From contig CAJUTU010000008.1 of the NCBI GenBank assembly GCA_910589385.1, positions 54,528 to 118,527 of the forward strand: a DNA stretch of 64,000 bases, given 5' to 3'. Position numbers and translations under genes: made by a program. This stretch comes from an uncultured Lachnospiraceae bacterium. Its GTDB lineage: Bacteria; Bacillota; Clostridia; Lachnospirales; Lachnospiraceae. Below, one piece after another: positions 1-8,230 of the stretch. The notes under the pieces are model-generated. The model worked only from the letters and a program-made list of their open reading frames with translations, ran no database searches and was not told where the DNA came from. How positions within the stretch are numbered: the first letter of the stretch is position 1; the number at the start of each line of letters is the position of its first letter.

Positions 1-1159
1 TCAGATGGTCAGTGTGTGACAAGGCTTCCGCGAATTCATGGAAAAACGCCTTAGTCCGGGTATAGGTATGGGGCTGGAAAATACACCAGAGTGATTTATG
101 CGGGTAATGCTTTGCGGCTTTTAATGTTGCCACGATCTCTGTGGGATGATGGGCATAATCATCAATGACCGTCACACCGTTAAAAGTCCCTTTATATTCA
201 AAGCGGCGGTCGGTCCCGCAGAAAGAAAACAGCCCTTTTTTAATTGTCTCTATGGATAGGCCTAACAGCTCCGCAGCAGCGATGGAAGCCAAAGCATTGG
301 ATACATTATGGTCTCCGGTGACAGAAAGCCGGATACGCTCTGTGATCTCCCCATATTTTACCAGATCGAAAGATACAAGCCCTTTTTCGTCATGCTGGAT
401 ATTGTCCGCGCTATAATCAAAATCTGGTGATGAGCCATAGGTGATCACATTGCAGTCCAGCCCTTTGTAAATTTCTGGATAGTCTGTGATCTCTCCATTG
501 ATGATCAGAGTGCCGTCAGAGGGCAGCAGTGCCGTAAATTGATGGAAAGAATGGCGGATGTCTTCCAGATCCTTGAAAAAGTCTAAATGATCTTCTTCAA
601 TATTTAATATCACACCGATCTTTGGAAAGAAATTCAGGAAACTGTTGGTATACTCGCAGGCTTCTGTGATAAAAGTGCCGGAATTTCCTACACGGATATT
701 GCCGCCGATTGCCTTTAAAATCCCACCAACGGAAATGGTCGGATCCAGATCCCCCTCTAAAAGGATATGGGAGATCATGGAAGTCGTAGTAGTCTTTCCG
801 TGTGTGCCGGATACAGCAATGGGAGTCTCATAATTTTTCATAAGCTGCCCCAGAAGCTCCGCGCGGGTCAGCATGGGGATCTTTTGTGCCACAGCCTCGA
901 TCAGTTCTGCATTGTCCCGGCTGATAGCAGCCGTGTATACGACACAATCAATCCCTTCGATGATATTGGAAGCTTTCTGGCCGTAAAAAATCTGTGCCCC
1001 GTATTCTTCGAGCTGCTGTGTGAGTGGAGACTTCTCCCGGTCCGAACCAGAAATTGTAAAGCCATTCTGCAGAAGGATCCTGGCAAGTCCGCTCATGCTG
1101 ATACCGCCGATGCCAATAAAATGGATGTGGATCGGCTTACTGAAATCAATCTTATACAT
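1..1159 (-). CDS. murC: UDP-N-acetylmuramate--L-alanine ligase (MurC), 3' part cut off by window edge
   Basis: Cytoplasmic ATP-dependent ligase that adds L-alanine to UDP-MurNAc, the first peptide step of peptidoglycan synthesis. Reading the minus strand from the ATG at 1159, the protein opens MYKIDFSKPIHIHFIGIGGI, has the dinucleotide-like GIGGISMSG turn, the Mur-ligase ATP loop (SGTHGKTTTTSMI, about residues 109-121), then NIEEDHLDFF and a DYAHHPTEI motif typical of MurC. About 386 codons are present; the family is about 455-460 residues, so the C-terminal domain lies beyond base 1. A GAAAGGA ribosome site sits just upstream (about 1168-1174). It is divergent from glgC. Identity is firm; the gene is incomplete only because of the window. 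Confidence 0.95.
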   Translation of the reverse strand, partial: MYKIDFSKPIHIHFIGIGGISMSGLARILLQNGFTISGSDREKSPLTQQLEEYGAQIFYGQKASNIIEGIDCVVYTAAISRDNAELIEAVAQKIPMLTRAELLGQLMKNYETPIAVSGTHGKTTTTSMISHILLEGDLDPTISVGGILKAIGGNIRVGNSGTFITEACEYTNSFLNFFPKIGVILNIEEDHLDFFKDLEDIRHSFHQFTALLPSDGTLIINGEITDYPEIYKGLDCNVITYGSSPDFDYSADNIQHDEKGLVSFDLVKYGEITERIRLSVTGDHNVSNALASIAAAELLGLSIETIKKGLFSFCGTDRRFEYKGTFNGVTVIDDYAHHPTEIVATLKAAKHYPHKSLWCIFQPHTYTRTKAFFHEFAEALSHTDHL

Positions 1160-1322
1160 ATATATTTTCCTTTCTTTTTATGAAGGTGGTTACGTTTTAT
1201 CGCCTTATATATTATACTATATATGATAAAAATTGAAAGAAGTTCTTTTTGTTTAATTCCAACAAAAAGTGAATTTTTTGTTTGAAAAAATTGTAAATTC
1301 TGTGTACGAAAGAGAAAAAAAA

Positions 1323-1331
1323 TGCTATAAT
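1323..1331 (+). promoter_or_regulatory. extended -10 promoter for glgC-glgD
   Basis: TGCTATAAT at 1323-1331 is a perfect extended -10 element (TG-N-TATAAT) 33 bases before the glgC GTG. At 17-base spacing the -35 would be TGTACG, which is poor, so the promoter appears to rely on the TG extension. Confidence 0.6.
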
Positions 1332-1363
1332 AGGGATAATTAACTAGAAATGGGGGTGACGGC

Positions 1364-2638
1364 GTGATAAAAAAGGAAATGATTGCCATGCTGTTGGCAG
1401 GCGGACAGGGCAGCAGGCTGGGGGTGCTGACTGCAAAGGTGGCAAAACCGGCAGTATCCTTTGGCGGTAAGTACCGGATTATTGATTTCCCGCTCAGTAA
1501 CTGTATCAATTCGGGGGTCGATACAGTAGGGGTACTGACGCAGTATCAGCCGTTGCGGCTGAATACACATATTGGGATCGGAATTCCGTGGGACTTAGAC
1601 CGGAATATCGGCGGTGTGACGATCTTGCCGCCATACGAGAAGAATGTGAACAGTGAGTGGTATACAGGCACTGCGAATGCCATCTATCAGAATCTGGATT
1701 ATATGGAAAGCTATCATCCAGACTATGTGCTGATCCTTTCCGGCGATCATATTTACAAGATGGATTATGAAGTCATGCTGGCATTTCATAAGGCGCATAA
1801 AGCAGATGTGACGATTGCGGCGATGCAGGTGCCTATGGAGGAGGCCGGTCGGTTTGGGATTGTAGTGACAGATCCAAACGGCCAGATTACCCGGTTCGAG
1901 GAAAAACCAGACAAGCCAGGCAGCAATCTGGCATCTATGGGAATCTATATCTTTAGCTGGCCGGTTTTGAAAGATGCATTGGTTCAATTATCCAGGCAGC
2001 CAAACTGTGATTTTGGTAAACATATCATTCCATATTGCCATGCGGATGGAAAGCGGCTGTCGGCGTATGAGTACAAAGGGTATTGGAAGGATGTAGGGAC
2101 ATTGGAATCCTACTGGCAGGCCAATATGGAACTGATCGATATTATACCGGAATTTAATCTTTATGAAGAATACTGGAAGATCTATACGAATTGTATGAAC
2201 CTTCCTCCGCAGTACATATCCCCGGAAGGTGTGGTGGACAAATCTATCATAAGTAATGGTTCAGAGATTTACGGGGAGGTACACAGTTCTGTGTTGGGAG
2301 CCGGTGTAACTGTAGGAAAGGGTTCGGTCATCCGGGATTCCATTATCATGAGGGATACAGCGGTCGGAGAGAATTGTGTGATTGAGAGGGCGGTCATAGC
2401 AGAGGATTCCCAGATAGGAAGCAATGTAGTGATCGGTATAGGAAGCGATGTCCCGAATCGGCTGAGGCCGGATATCTATAGCGGCGGACTGGCAGTCATC
2501 GGGGAAAATACCGTAATTCCATCTGGTATTCAGATTGGGAAGAATACGGCCGTCAGCGGTGAGACATCTGCCCTGGATTATATGGGAGGCGTCCTTCCAA
2601 GCGGTGAGATATTGATAAAGGCAGGTGATCGTGCATGA
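1364..2638 (+). CDS. glgC: glucose-1-phosphate adenylyltransferase, catalytic subunit GlgC
   Basis: Makes ADP-glucose from glucose-1-phosphate and ATP, the committed step of bacterial glycogen synthesis. The 424-residue length fits the family. The N-terminal nucleotidyltransferase signature LLAGGQGSRLG (about residues 11-21) carries the GGxGxRL triphosphate loop; FEEKP at about residue 170 and the C-terminal hexapeptide-repeat beta-helix (IIMRDTAVGENCVIE and similar) follow. Start: GTG at 1364 with GGGGGTG at 1352-1357; an in-frame ATG at 1379 is possible but would trim the start of the family domain. The stop overlaps the glgD ATG (ATGA), so the two are translationally coupled and probably form a heteromeric enzyme, as described for Gram-positive GlgC/GlgD. 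Confidence 0.95.
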   Translation: MIKKEMIAMLLAGGQGSRLGVLTAKVAKPAVSFGGKYRIIDFPLSNCINSGVDTVGVLTQYQPLRLNTHIGIGIPWDLDRNIGGVTILPPYEKNVNSEWYTGTANAIYQNLDYMESYHPDYVLILSGDHIYKMDYEVMLAFHKAHKADVTIAAMQVPMEEAGRFGIVVTDPNGQITRFEEKPDKPGSNLASMGIYIFSWPVLKDALVQLSRQPNCDFGKHIIPYCHADGKRLSAYEYKGYWKDVGTLESYWQANMELIDIIPEFNLYEEYWKIYTNCMNLPPQYISPEGVVDKSIISNGSEIYGEVHSSVLGAGVTVGKGSVIRDSIIMRDTAVGENCVIERAVIAEDSQIGSNVVIGIGSDVPNRLRPDIYSGGLAVIGENTVIPSGIQIGKNTAVSGETSALDYMGGVLPSGEILIKAGDRA

Positions 2639-3753
2639 GGGCAGTAGGAATCATTCTGGCAGGCGGCAACAACCGGAGGATGCAGGCTCTGACCGCGAAA
2701 CGGGCGGTTGCGGCGATGCCCATTGCATCCAGCTACCGGGCAATTGATTTTGCATTGAGTAATATGACGAATTCCCATATTCAGAAAGTTGCTGTACTGA
2801 CGCAATATAATGCGCGGTCTCTGGATGAGCATCTTAATTCTGCCAAATGGTGGGATTTCGGGAGAAAGCAGGGTGGGTTGTATATATTTACGCCCACGAT
2901 CACTGCAGAAAACGGATATTGGTATCGGGGGACTGCAGATGCGATCTATCAAAATCTGGATTTCCTGAAAAGATGCCATGAGCCATATGTGGTCATAACC
3001 TCCGGGGATGCAGTGTATAAATTGGATTATAATAAAGTATTGGAGTACCACATTGCAAAGAAGGCAGATATTACGGTAGTGGTAAAGGAACTGGAGGATA
3101 CGGATGACGCAACCCGTTTTGGCACTGTACGGATGAACGAATCAGCGAGGATCCAGGAGTTTGAAGAGAAACCTATGGTAGCGAATTCTCAGACGGTATC
3201 TACAGGGATTTATGTCCTGCGCAGGCGGCAGCTCATTGATTTAATAGAATATTGTGTGGAGGATGAACGTTATGATTTTGTGACAGATATATTGATCCGG
3301 TATAAAAATCTGAAAAGGATATATGGATATAAGCTAAGCGCTTATTGGAATAGTATTTCGAGAGTCGGCGCGTATTACCGGACGAATATGGATTTCTTGA
3401 AACCGGAAGTGCGTAAGTACTTTTTTAAAGATCTGCCAACGGTATATTCCAAGGTGAGCGACCTTCCGCCGGCAAAATATAATCCGGGTTCGGTGGTGAA
3501 AAACTGCCTGGTTGGGAGCGGGAGCATTATCAATGGGACAGTAGAGAATTCGGTGATATTCAAGAAAGTATTTGTGGGAAATCATTGTGTCATCAGAAAC
3601 TCTATTATTTTAAACGATGTATATCTTGGAGATCATACATACATTGAGAATTGTATCGTAGAAAGCCAGAGCACGATCCGGGCAAATACGAGACATGTAG
3701 GAGAGGGTGAGGTAAAAGTGGTTGTAGAAAAAAATGACAGATATCTGATATAA
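2635..3753 (+). CDS. glgD: glucose-1-phosphate adenylyltransferase subunit GlgD
   Basis: Non-catalytic or weakly catalytic partner of GlgC that tunes ADP-glucose pyrophosphorylase activity in Firmicutes. The protein (372 residues) keeps the overall fold: an N-terminal transferase-like domain, FEEKP at about residue 181, and a C-terminal left-handed beta-helix (SVIFKKVFVGNHCVIRNS). The usual GGxGxRL loop is altered to LAGGNNRRMQ, the expected hallmark of GlgD and the reason to regard it as regulatory. The start ATG at 2635 overlaps the glgC stop by four bases. Nothing else of the glycogen pathway (glgA, glgB, glgP) is in the window. Confidence 0.93.
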   Translation: MRAVGIILAGGNNRRMQALTAKRAVAAMPIASSYRAIDFALSNMTNSHIQKVAVLTQYNARSLDEHLNSAKWWDFGRKQGGLYIFTPTITAENGYWYRGTADAIYQNLDFLKRCHEPYVVITSGDAVYKLDYNKVLEYHIAKKADITVVVKELEDTDDATRFGTVRMNESARIQEFEEKPMVANSQTVSTGIYVLRRRQLIDLIEYCVEDERYDFVTDILIRYKNLKRIYGYKLSAYWNSISRVGAYYRTNMDFLKPEVRKYFFKDLPTVYSKVSDLPPAKYNPGSVVKNCLVGSGSIINGTVENSVIFKKVFVGNHCVIRNSIILNDVYLGDHTYIENCIVESQSTIRANTRHVGEGEVKVVVEKNDRYLI

Positions 3754-3996
3754 GATCAGAACGCCGTGGTTCCCTTGGAGGGACTGGAGGAAAAGTGCAT
3801 TTTGGCTGGCATTTTTTTAGAATTCTGAACGCAGTTTATGTTTTGCAGGATGAATCTGGATCTATGCCGGCCTGCAATTATAAAAAAATAAGAGGTGAAG
3901 GTGTGTTATAAGTCTTTTCGGTACGGATGATGGGATGAATGGACAGGCTTGCGAAGGGCTGTACCGGGGAATGCAGACAGAGAAAGGAGACTGGAT

Positions 3997-4269
3997 ATGC
4001 AGATCACAGATGTGCGTGTACGAAAAGTGGCAAAAGAAGGAAAATTAAAAGCGGTAGTTTCAATTACGATTGATGACGAATTTGTGGTTCATGACATTAA
4101 GGTAATTGAAGGTGAGAAGGGATTGTTTATTGCAATGCCGAGCAAAAAAGCGATGGATGGAGAATATAGGGATATTGCACACCCGATTAACTCTGAGACG
4201 AGAGACAGGATCCAGAGAATGATATTAGACAAATATCAGGAAACGACGGCAGAGGAGGAAGCAGTGTAG
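3997..4269 (+). CDS. spoVG: septation/sporulation regulator SpoVG
   Basis: Small RNA/DNA-binding regulator that in Bacillus affects asymmetric septation and in other Firmicutes modulates many genes. It starts MQITDVRVRKVAKEGKLKA and contains the diagnostic FIAMPSKK segment (about residues 46-53) and YRDIAHPIN. At 90 residues it is the usual length. The start at 3997 is chosen because AGAAAGGAGA (3981-3990) is well spaced; the frame is open upstream to 3949, but that part has no family similarity. The 240-base gap after glgD is AT-rich and contains no other convincing gene. A strong hairpin follows at 4299-4333. Confidence 0.93.
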   Translation: MQITDVRVRKVAKEGKLKAVVSITIDDEFVVHDIKVIEGEKGLFIAMPSKKAMDGEYRDIAHPINSETRDRIQRMILDKYQETTAEEEAV

Positions 4270-4298
4270 ACTCTGAAAAAACGCAGCATATCATAAAT

Positions 4299-4333
4299 CG
4301 GCGGCCGGCTGAAGAAGAATCAGCCGGCCGCCG
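4299..4333. terminator. bidirectional terminator between spoVG and the pseudouridine synthase gene
   Basis: A perfect 14-bp inverted repeat (arms 4299-4312 and 4320-4333, both rich in GGCCGGC) with a 7-base loop AGAAGAA lies between two convergent genes. Short T-rich stretches flank both sides (TTTACTG after it on the plus strand, ATTTATGAT on the minus strand), so it probably serves both. Confidence 0.8.
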
Positions 4334-4340
4334 TTTACTG

Positions 4341-5009
4341 TCAAAATGAAAGCTTCGGATCGTAAGTAAAGGATAGTGGGGCACCGGACGCAGGATGCCG
4401 GAAGGAAAGTCTGGCGGCATAAAGCTGGAGCTGGTTTGAAGGCGGTATATCAGTACAAAAAGCAGCCGGAGTATATTTGGCATCCCCCAGGACCGGGCAG
4501 CCAATGTGGGACATCTGGACGCGGATCTGATGATGGCGTCCGGTGTCAAGGGTGATTTCAGCAAGGGCAAGGGGAGCGTTACACCTTATAATTTTGTAAT
4601 GAAGCCTTGCAATCTTGGCATCAGGGGTATCAGGGGTGCAGATGCGGGATACATTGGTGCGCCCATCTTTTACCAGATAATTTTCCAAAGTGGATTCTGG
4701 CAGTGTGGGGACAGAACTCAGGACTGCCAGGTAATGTTTGCCGAAGCCGGAAGATTGGAGCTGCCGGTTAAGAGATTTTGCCGCAGCCGGATTTTTCGCA
4801 AATACAAGAAGACCTGCCACAGGCTGATCGAGCCGGTGGATGAGGGCAAGATAAGGCTCTCCTTTCTGCTGTTTGGAATGATGGATATGATTTTTGAGGA
4901 TGCTTACCATATCGGGCGTACCAATGTGTTTGCTCTGTGTTGGGACTCCAGAGGGTTTTATGCAGACAAGGATATCTTTATCCTCAAAAATAATTTCCGG
5001 TGTTATCAT
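4341..5009 (-). CDS. RluA-family RNA pseudouridine synthase
   Basis: Isomerises specific uridines in rRNA or tRNA to pseudouridine. The 222-residue protein has the RluA catalytic signature ALIHRLDQPVAGLLVFAK (about residues 55-72) with the essential aspartate in HRLDQ, an early PSGVPTQ segment, and the late GRHHQIRVQMSHIGCP motif (about residues 160-175). It has no N-terminal S4 domain, so it belongs to the short RluA/TruC-like group; the modified position cannot be deduced. The gene stands alone and shares the hairpin at 4299-4333 with spoVG. ATG at 5009 follows an AGAAAGAGAGAA stretch, a weak ribosome site. Confidence 0.88.
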   Translation of the reverse strand: MITPEIIFEDKDILVCIKPSGVPTQSKHIGTPDMVSILKNHIHHSKQQKGEPYLALIHRLDQPVAGLLVFAKNPAAAKSLNRQLQSSGFGKHYLAVLSSVPTLPESTLENYLVKDGRTNVSRICTPDTPDAKIARLHYKIIRCNAPLALAEITLDTGRHHQIRVQMSHIGCPVLGDAKYTPAAFCTDIPPSNQLQLYAARLSFRHPASGAPLSFTYDPKLSF

Positions 5010-5062
5010 AATAGTGTTCTCTCTTTCTTTCGTTTTACTATCTAAAGAATTATGTATATTTC

Positions 5063-5091
5063 TTGACTTTTTGCTGTAATCTGTCTAAACT
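5063..5091 (+). promoter_or_regulatory. putative promoter for xpaC-telA
   Basis: TTGACT (5063-5068), 17-base spacer, TAAACT (5086-5091). It would give a leader of about 180 bases before the ATG at 5281. That leader contains an 8-bp hairpin (GTTTACGG/CCGTGAAC, about 5158-5175) and a second TATAAT at 5191-5196 that might be an alternative -10. Confidence 0.4.
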
Positions 5092-5280
5092 AATTATCAT
5101 ATAAAAGTTTTGCGAGGTCAAGCAGCATAGATTGACTTTTGATATTATCCGTTATAGTTTACGGCTCCGTGAACAGTAATTATTATTCTTTATAATTCTA
5201 CGGACGCTTTTGGCTACATATTTTTATGTCCAAGGATTACGGATGATCATATAGACAGCGGCAGAAAGCAGGAGGATAGG

Positions 5281-6927
5281 ATGGATAACCGGGAGTGGGA
5301 AAGATTTGGGGAAGAAATCCGCAGGAATGTCCAGGATGCGGTAGACTCCAGAGATTTCAGCAGGTTGAATCAGACAATTACAGATGCCATTAATGGCGCG
5401 GCAGATGGAATCAGCAGAGGCGTGAGGGACGCGGCGGGTGAACTTACCAGAAGCGTACGGGACAGCATGGCCTGGAACGGCAGTACGCCGAAAAGGCGGA
5501 ATGCTCATAAAAATAAGAATTGGTATCAAGGCGGGGCCGGGCAGGATCAGGCACAGTGGCAGCAAGGGGCAGGCATGGATTGGAACGGACAAGGTGCCGG
5601 GCAATCGGGCGGAATGTATGGACAGGCCGGCAAAGCGTACGGCCAGGGGGCTGGCGGAGAGACGTACAGCCAGACGGGCCAGGGAGCATTTGGCGGAACA
5701 TACAGCCAGCAAAGCCAGGGAACAGCGTATGGGACGTATAACAGGCCGAACTCTGGAAATGGAACCTACAGGCAGCCGGGCCAGAACGCGGCTGACGGCA
5801 CATATGGGCAGTATGATCAGAGATATAACTGGAATAAGGCATATTATTCCAGATTTGGAAACAGAGACAAACGAGTAGATGAAGAAGAGAAGGCTTCTTC
5901 GGCACAGGGAGCAGCATCTGAAAAGCAGCTTCCCGCACTGTACGCGGGAACAAGGCTTGCCAAGGTCGGAGGATCCGTGCTTTTTGGGGGTGGATGTGCG
6001 GCAGGAAGTATTTCTTTGATCGGACTGGCGATGGTCCTCCTTGCCGGATTCGGAACCGGGGATCTGAGTGCCGGCTTCTGGGCTGCTGCTGGATGTACGG
6101 CAGTATTTGCGGCGGGATTTGGCTGTATGGCAGGTGCCGGAAATGGAATTCTTGGAAGGGTGAAAAGATTCCGAAGCTATATCAGCAGCCTCGGGAGCCG
6201 GGAATATTGTAATGTGAAAGAACTTTCGGAACATTTGGGAAAATCCCCGCGGTTTGTGGTAAAAGACCTGGAAAAGATGATCCAGAAAGGGTGGTTCAGG
6301 CAGGGACATCTTGATAAGCAGAAGACCTGTCTCATGGTCAGCAATGATGCATACAGGCAGTATACGGATCTCCTGCAGCAGACAGATCAGATGAAATCGG
6401 AGCAGAGAGAGAAGCAGGCAGATGCCGCAAGGAAAAGGGCCAAGGAAGTACAGAAGCAGGCAGAAGAACCAGATTCAAACCTGTCGCCGGAGGTTCGAAA
6501 GGTCATTCGTACAGGAGAGAAATACATTCTCAAGATTCATGCCTGTAATGATGCATTGCCAGGAAGAGAGATTTCCGCGAAGATTTCACGGATGGAGCTG
6601 CTGGTGGACCGTATTTTTGACCGGGTCGAGCAGAATCCGGAACTTGTGACAGATATCAGCCGGATGATGGACTATTATCTGCCGACGACTGTAAAGCTGT
6701 TGGAGGCATATGAGGACCTGGATGCCGAGCCGGTACAGGGAGAGAATATTATTTCCTCGAAAAAGGAGATAGAAAAGACATTGGATACTCTCAATATTGC
6801 ATTTGAAAAGCTCTTGGACAGCCTGTTCCAGGATACGGCATGGGATGTGTCTTCAGATATTTCTGTATTGGAGATGATGCTGGCGCAGGAAGGGCTGACA
6901 AAGGATGATTTTAAGGAAGTACATTGA
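5281..6927 (+). CDS. xpaC: XpaC-like membrane protein with Gly/Gln/Tyr-rich insert (5-bromo-4-chloroindolyl phosphate hydrolysis family)
   Basis: 548 residues. The C-terminal 190 residues (YLPTTVKLLEAYEDLD, VQGENI, then LFQDTAWDVSSDI) match what I know of the XpaC family, whose function is poorly understood. Order: a soluble helical N-terminus (residues 1-75); a low-complexity stretch of G, Q, Y, S, N (about residues 80-190); two hydrophobic segments (about residues 225-282); a short winged-helix-like stretch (YCNVKELSEHLGKSPRFVV, about 305-325); a charged coiled coil (about 365-400); then the XpaC domain. AGGAGGAT precedes the ATG. The telA gene follows after 87 bases; xpaC and telA are commonly adjacent, suggesting a joint envelope or stress role. 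The low-complexity insert is not typical of the short Bacillus protein. Confidence 0.75.
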   Translation: MDNREWERFGEEIRRNVQDAVDSRDFSRLNQTITDAINGAADGISRGVRDAAGELTRSVRDSMAWNGSTPKRRNAHKNKNWYQGGAGQDQAQWQQGAGMDWNGQGAGQSGGMYGQAGKAYGQGAGGETYSQTGQGAFGGTYSQQSQGTAYGTYNRPNSGNGTYRQPGQNAADGTYGQYDQRYNWNKAYYSRFGNRDKRVDEEEKASSAQGAASEKQLPALYAGTRLAKVGGSVLFGGGCAAGSISLIGLAMVLLAGFGTGDLSAGFWAAAGCTAVFAAGFGCMAGAGNGILGRVKRFRSYISSLGSREYCNVKELSEHLGKSPRFVVKDLEKMIQKGWFRQGHLDKQKTCLMVSNDAYRQYTDLLQQTDQMKSEQREKQADAARKRAKEVQKQAEEPDSNLSPEVRKVIRTGEKYILKIHACNDALPGREISAKISRMELLVDRIFDRVEQNPELVTDISRMMDYYLPTTVKLLEAYEDLDAEPVQGENIISSKKEIEKTLDTLNIAFEKLLDSLFQDTAWDVSSDISVLEMMLAQEGLTKDDFKEVH

Positions 6928-7014
6928 TACATTGGAAAGTACGCTGATGTATACGCAGGCCGGTAGTTTCTGTGGAATTCATGGCAATAATATACAAAAA
7001 ACTTGGAGGTTATT

Positions 7015-8160
7015 ATGAACAACGAATTTGGAGCGTTTGACGCAACACCGATTTTGACACTGGATCCGTTTGAAGAAGAGAAAAAAAACGCTTTCCCTGT
7101 AATGGAGGCAGAACCGGAAAAGCCGGTGTTTGACGAGAATGTTTTGTCGCCGGAGGAGAGGCAGGCGGCAGCGCAGTTTGCGGAGAAGATTGATCTGACA
7201 AATTCTCAGATGATCCTTCAGTATGGTGCCGGGAGCCAGAAGAAGATGGCGGATTTTACAGAGAATGCCCTGTCCAATGTCAGGTCTAAGGATCTGGGGG
7301 AAGTCGGTGATCTGCTTGCAGGGGTAGTCAAAGAATTAAAAGGCTTTGATGAAGAGGAAGAAGAAAAAGGATTCTTTGGTTTCATAAAAAAGCCTGCTAA
7401 TAAGATTACTGCAATGAAGGCAAAATATGCCAAGGCTGAGACGAATGTCAACCATATCTGCAAGGTGCTGGAATCTCATCAGGTGCAGCTTATGAAAGAT
7501 GTTGCGCTTTTAGATAAGATGTATGAGCTGAATCTGACGTATTTTAAGGAACTGACGATGTATATCATGGCGGGGAAGACAAAGCTCCATGAAGTTCAGA
7601 CGACTGAACTTCCGAAATTACTCGAAAGAGCGCAGGCAAGCGGGCTTGCGGAAGATGCGCAGGCGGCACGGGATCTGGATGCCATGTGCAACCGGTTTGA
7701 AAAGAAGCTGCACGATCTGGAATTGACCCGGCAGGTTTCCCTGCAGACAGCGCCTCAGATCCGTATGATCCAGAGCAATGATACCTTGATGGTGGAAAAA
7801 ATCCAGTCTACGATCGTTAATACGATTCCGTTGTGGAAAAGCCAGATGGTGTTGTCTTTGGGCGTGGAGCATTCTGCACAGGCAGCGGCGGCGCAGCGGG
7901 AAGTGACAGATATGACCAATGAATTATTGAAGAAAAATGCTGCGAAGCTTAAGATGGCGACTATTGAGACTGCAAAAGAGTCTGAGCGCGGCATTGTAGA
8001 TATCGAAACGCTGAAGACGACCAATGAATCACTGATCTCCACATTAGATGAGGTGATGCGGATCCAGCAGGAAGGCAGGCAGAAGCGGCGTGAAGCAGAA
8101 ACGGAGATGCAGCGTCTGGAAGGTGAATTGAAGCAGAAACTGCTCCAGATACAGAGATAA
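7015..8160 (+). CDS. telA: toxic anion resistance protein (TelA/YaaN family)
   Basis: Cytoplasmic, strongly helical protein of 381 residues in the family first linked to tellurite resistance and to cell-envelope stress tolerance; the biochemical activity is not established. Diagnostic parts are a VRSKDLGEVGDLL segment, the FFGFIKKPANKI linker (about residues 120-131), the long helical core and the SQMVLSLG/QREVTDMTNELLKKNA stretch (about residues 275-310). The start is ATG 7015, preceded by TTGGAGG at 7003-7009; the TTG at 7003 is part of that ribosome site and is not a start. It follows xpaC in the same direction, and no terminator is visible between the two. Confidence 0.88.
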   Translation: MNNEFGAFDATPILTLDPFEEEKKNAFPVMEAEPEKPVFDENVLSPEERQAAAQFAEKIDLTNSQMILQYGAGSQKKMADFTENALSNVRSKDLGEVGDLLAGVVKELKGFDEEEEEKGFFGFIKKPANKITAMKAKYAKAETNVNHICKVLESHQVQLMKDVALLDKMYELNLTYFKELTMYIMAGKTKLHEVQTTELPKLLERAQASGLAEDAQAARDLDAMCNRFEKKLHDLELTRQVSLQTAPQIRMIQSNDTLMVEKIQSTIVNTIPLWKSQMVLSLGVEHSAQAAAAQREVTDMTNELLKKNAAKLKMATIETAKESERGIVDIETLKTTNESLISTLDEVMRIQQEGRQKRREAETEMQRLEGELKQKLLQIQR

Positions 8161-8230
8161 GATGTGGTTTCTATAAAAAAGCAGTACATGGCAAAAAAGC
8201 ATAAATCAAGATGACAGGAGAATAATGATC

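Noticed and set aside
5224..6309. A 361-codon open frame on the minus strand opposite the xpaC-like gene
   Set aside because: It is antisense to a well-supported gene, has low-complexity Ser/Pro/Leu/Ile composition produced by the Gly/Gln-rich codons opposite, and no ribosome site.
8161..8224. T-box leader for proS
   Set aside because: The gap is only 64-70 bases with no specifier loop, T-box sequence or terminator.
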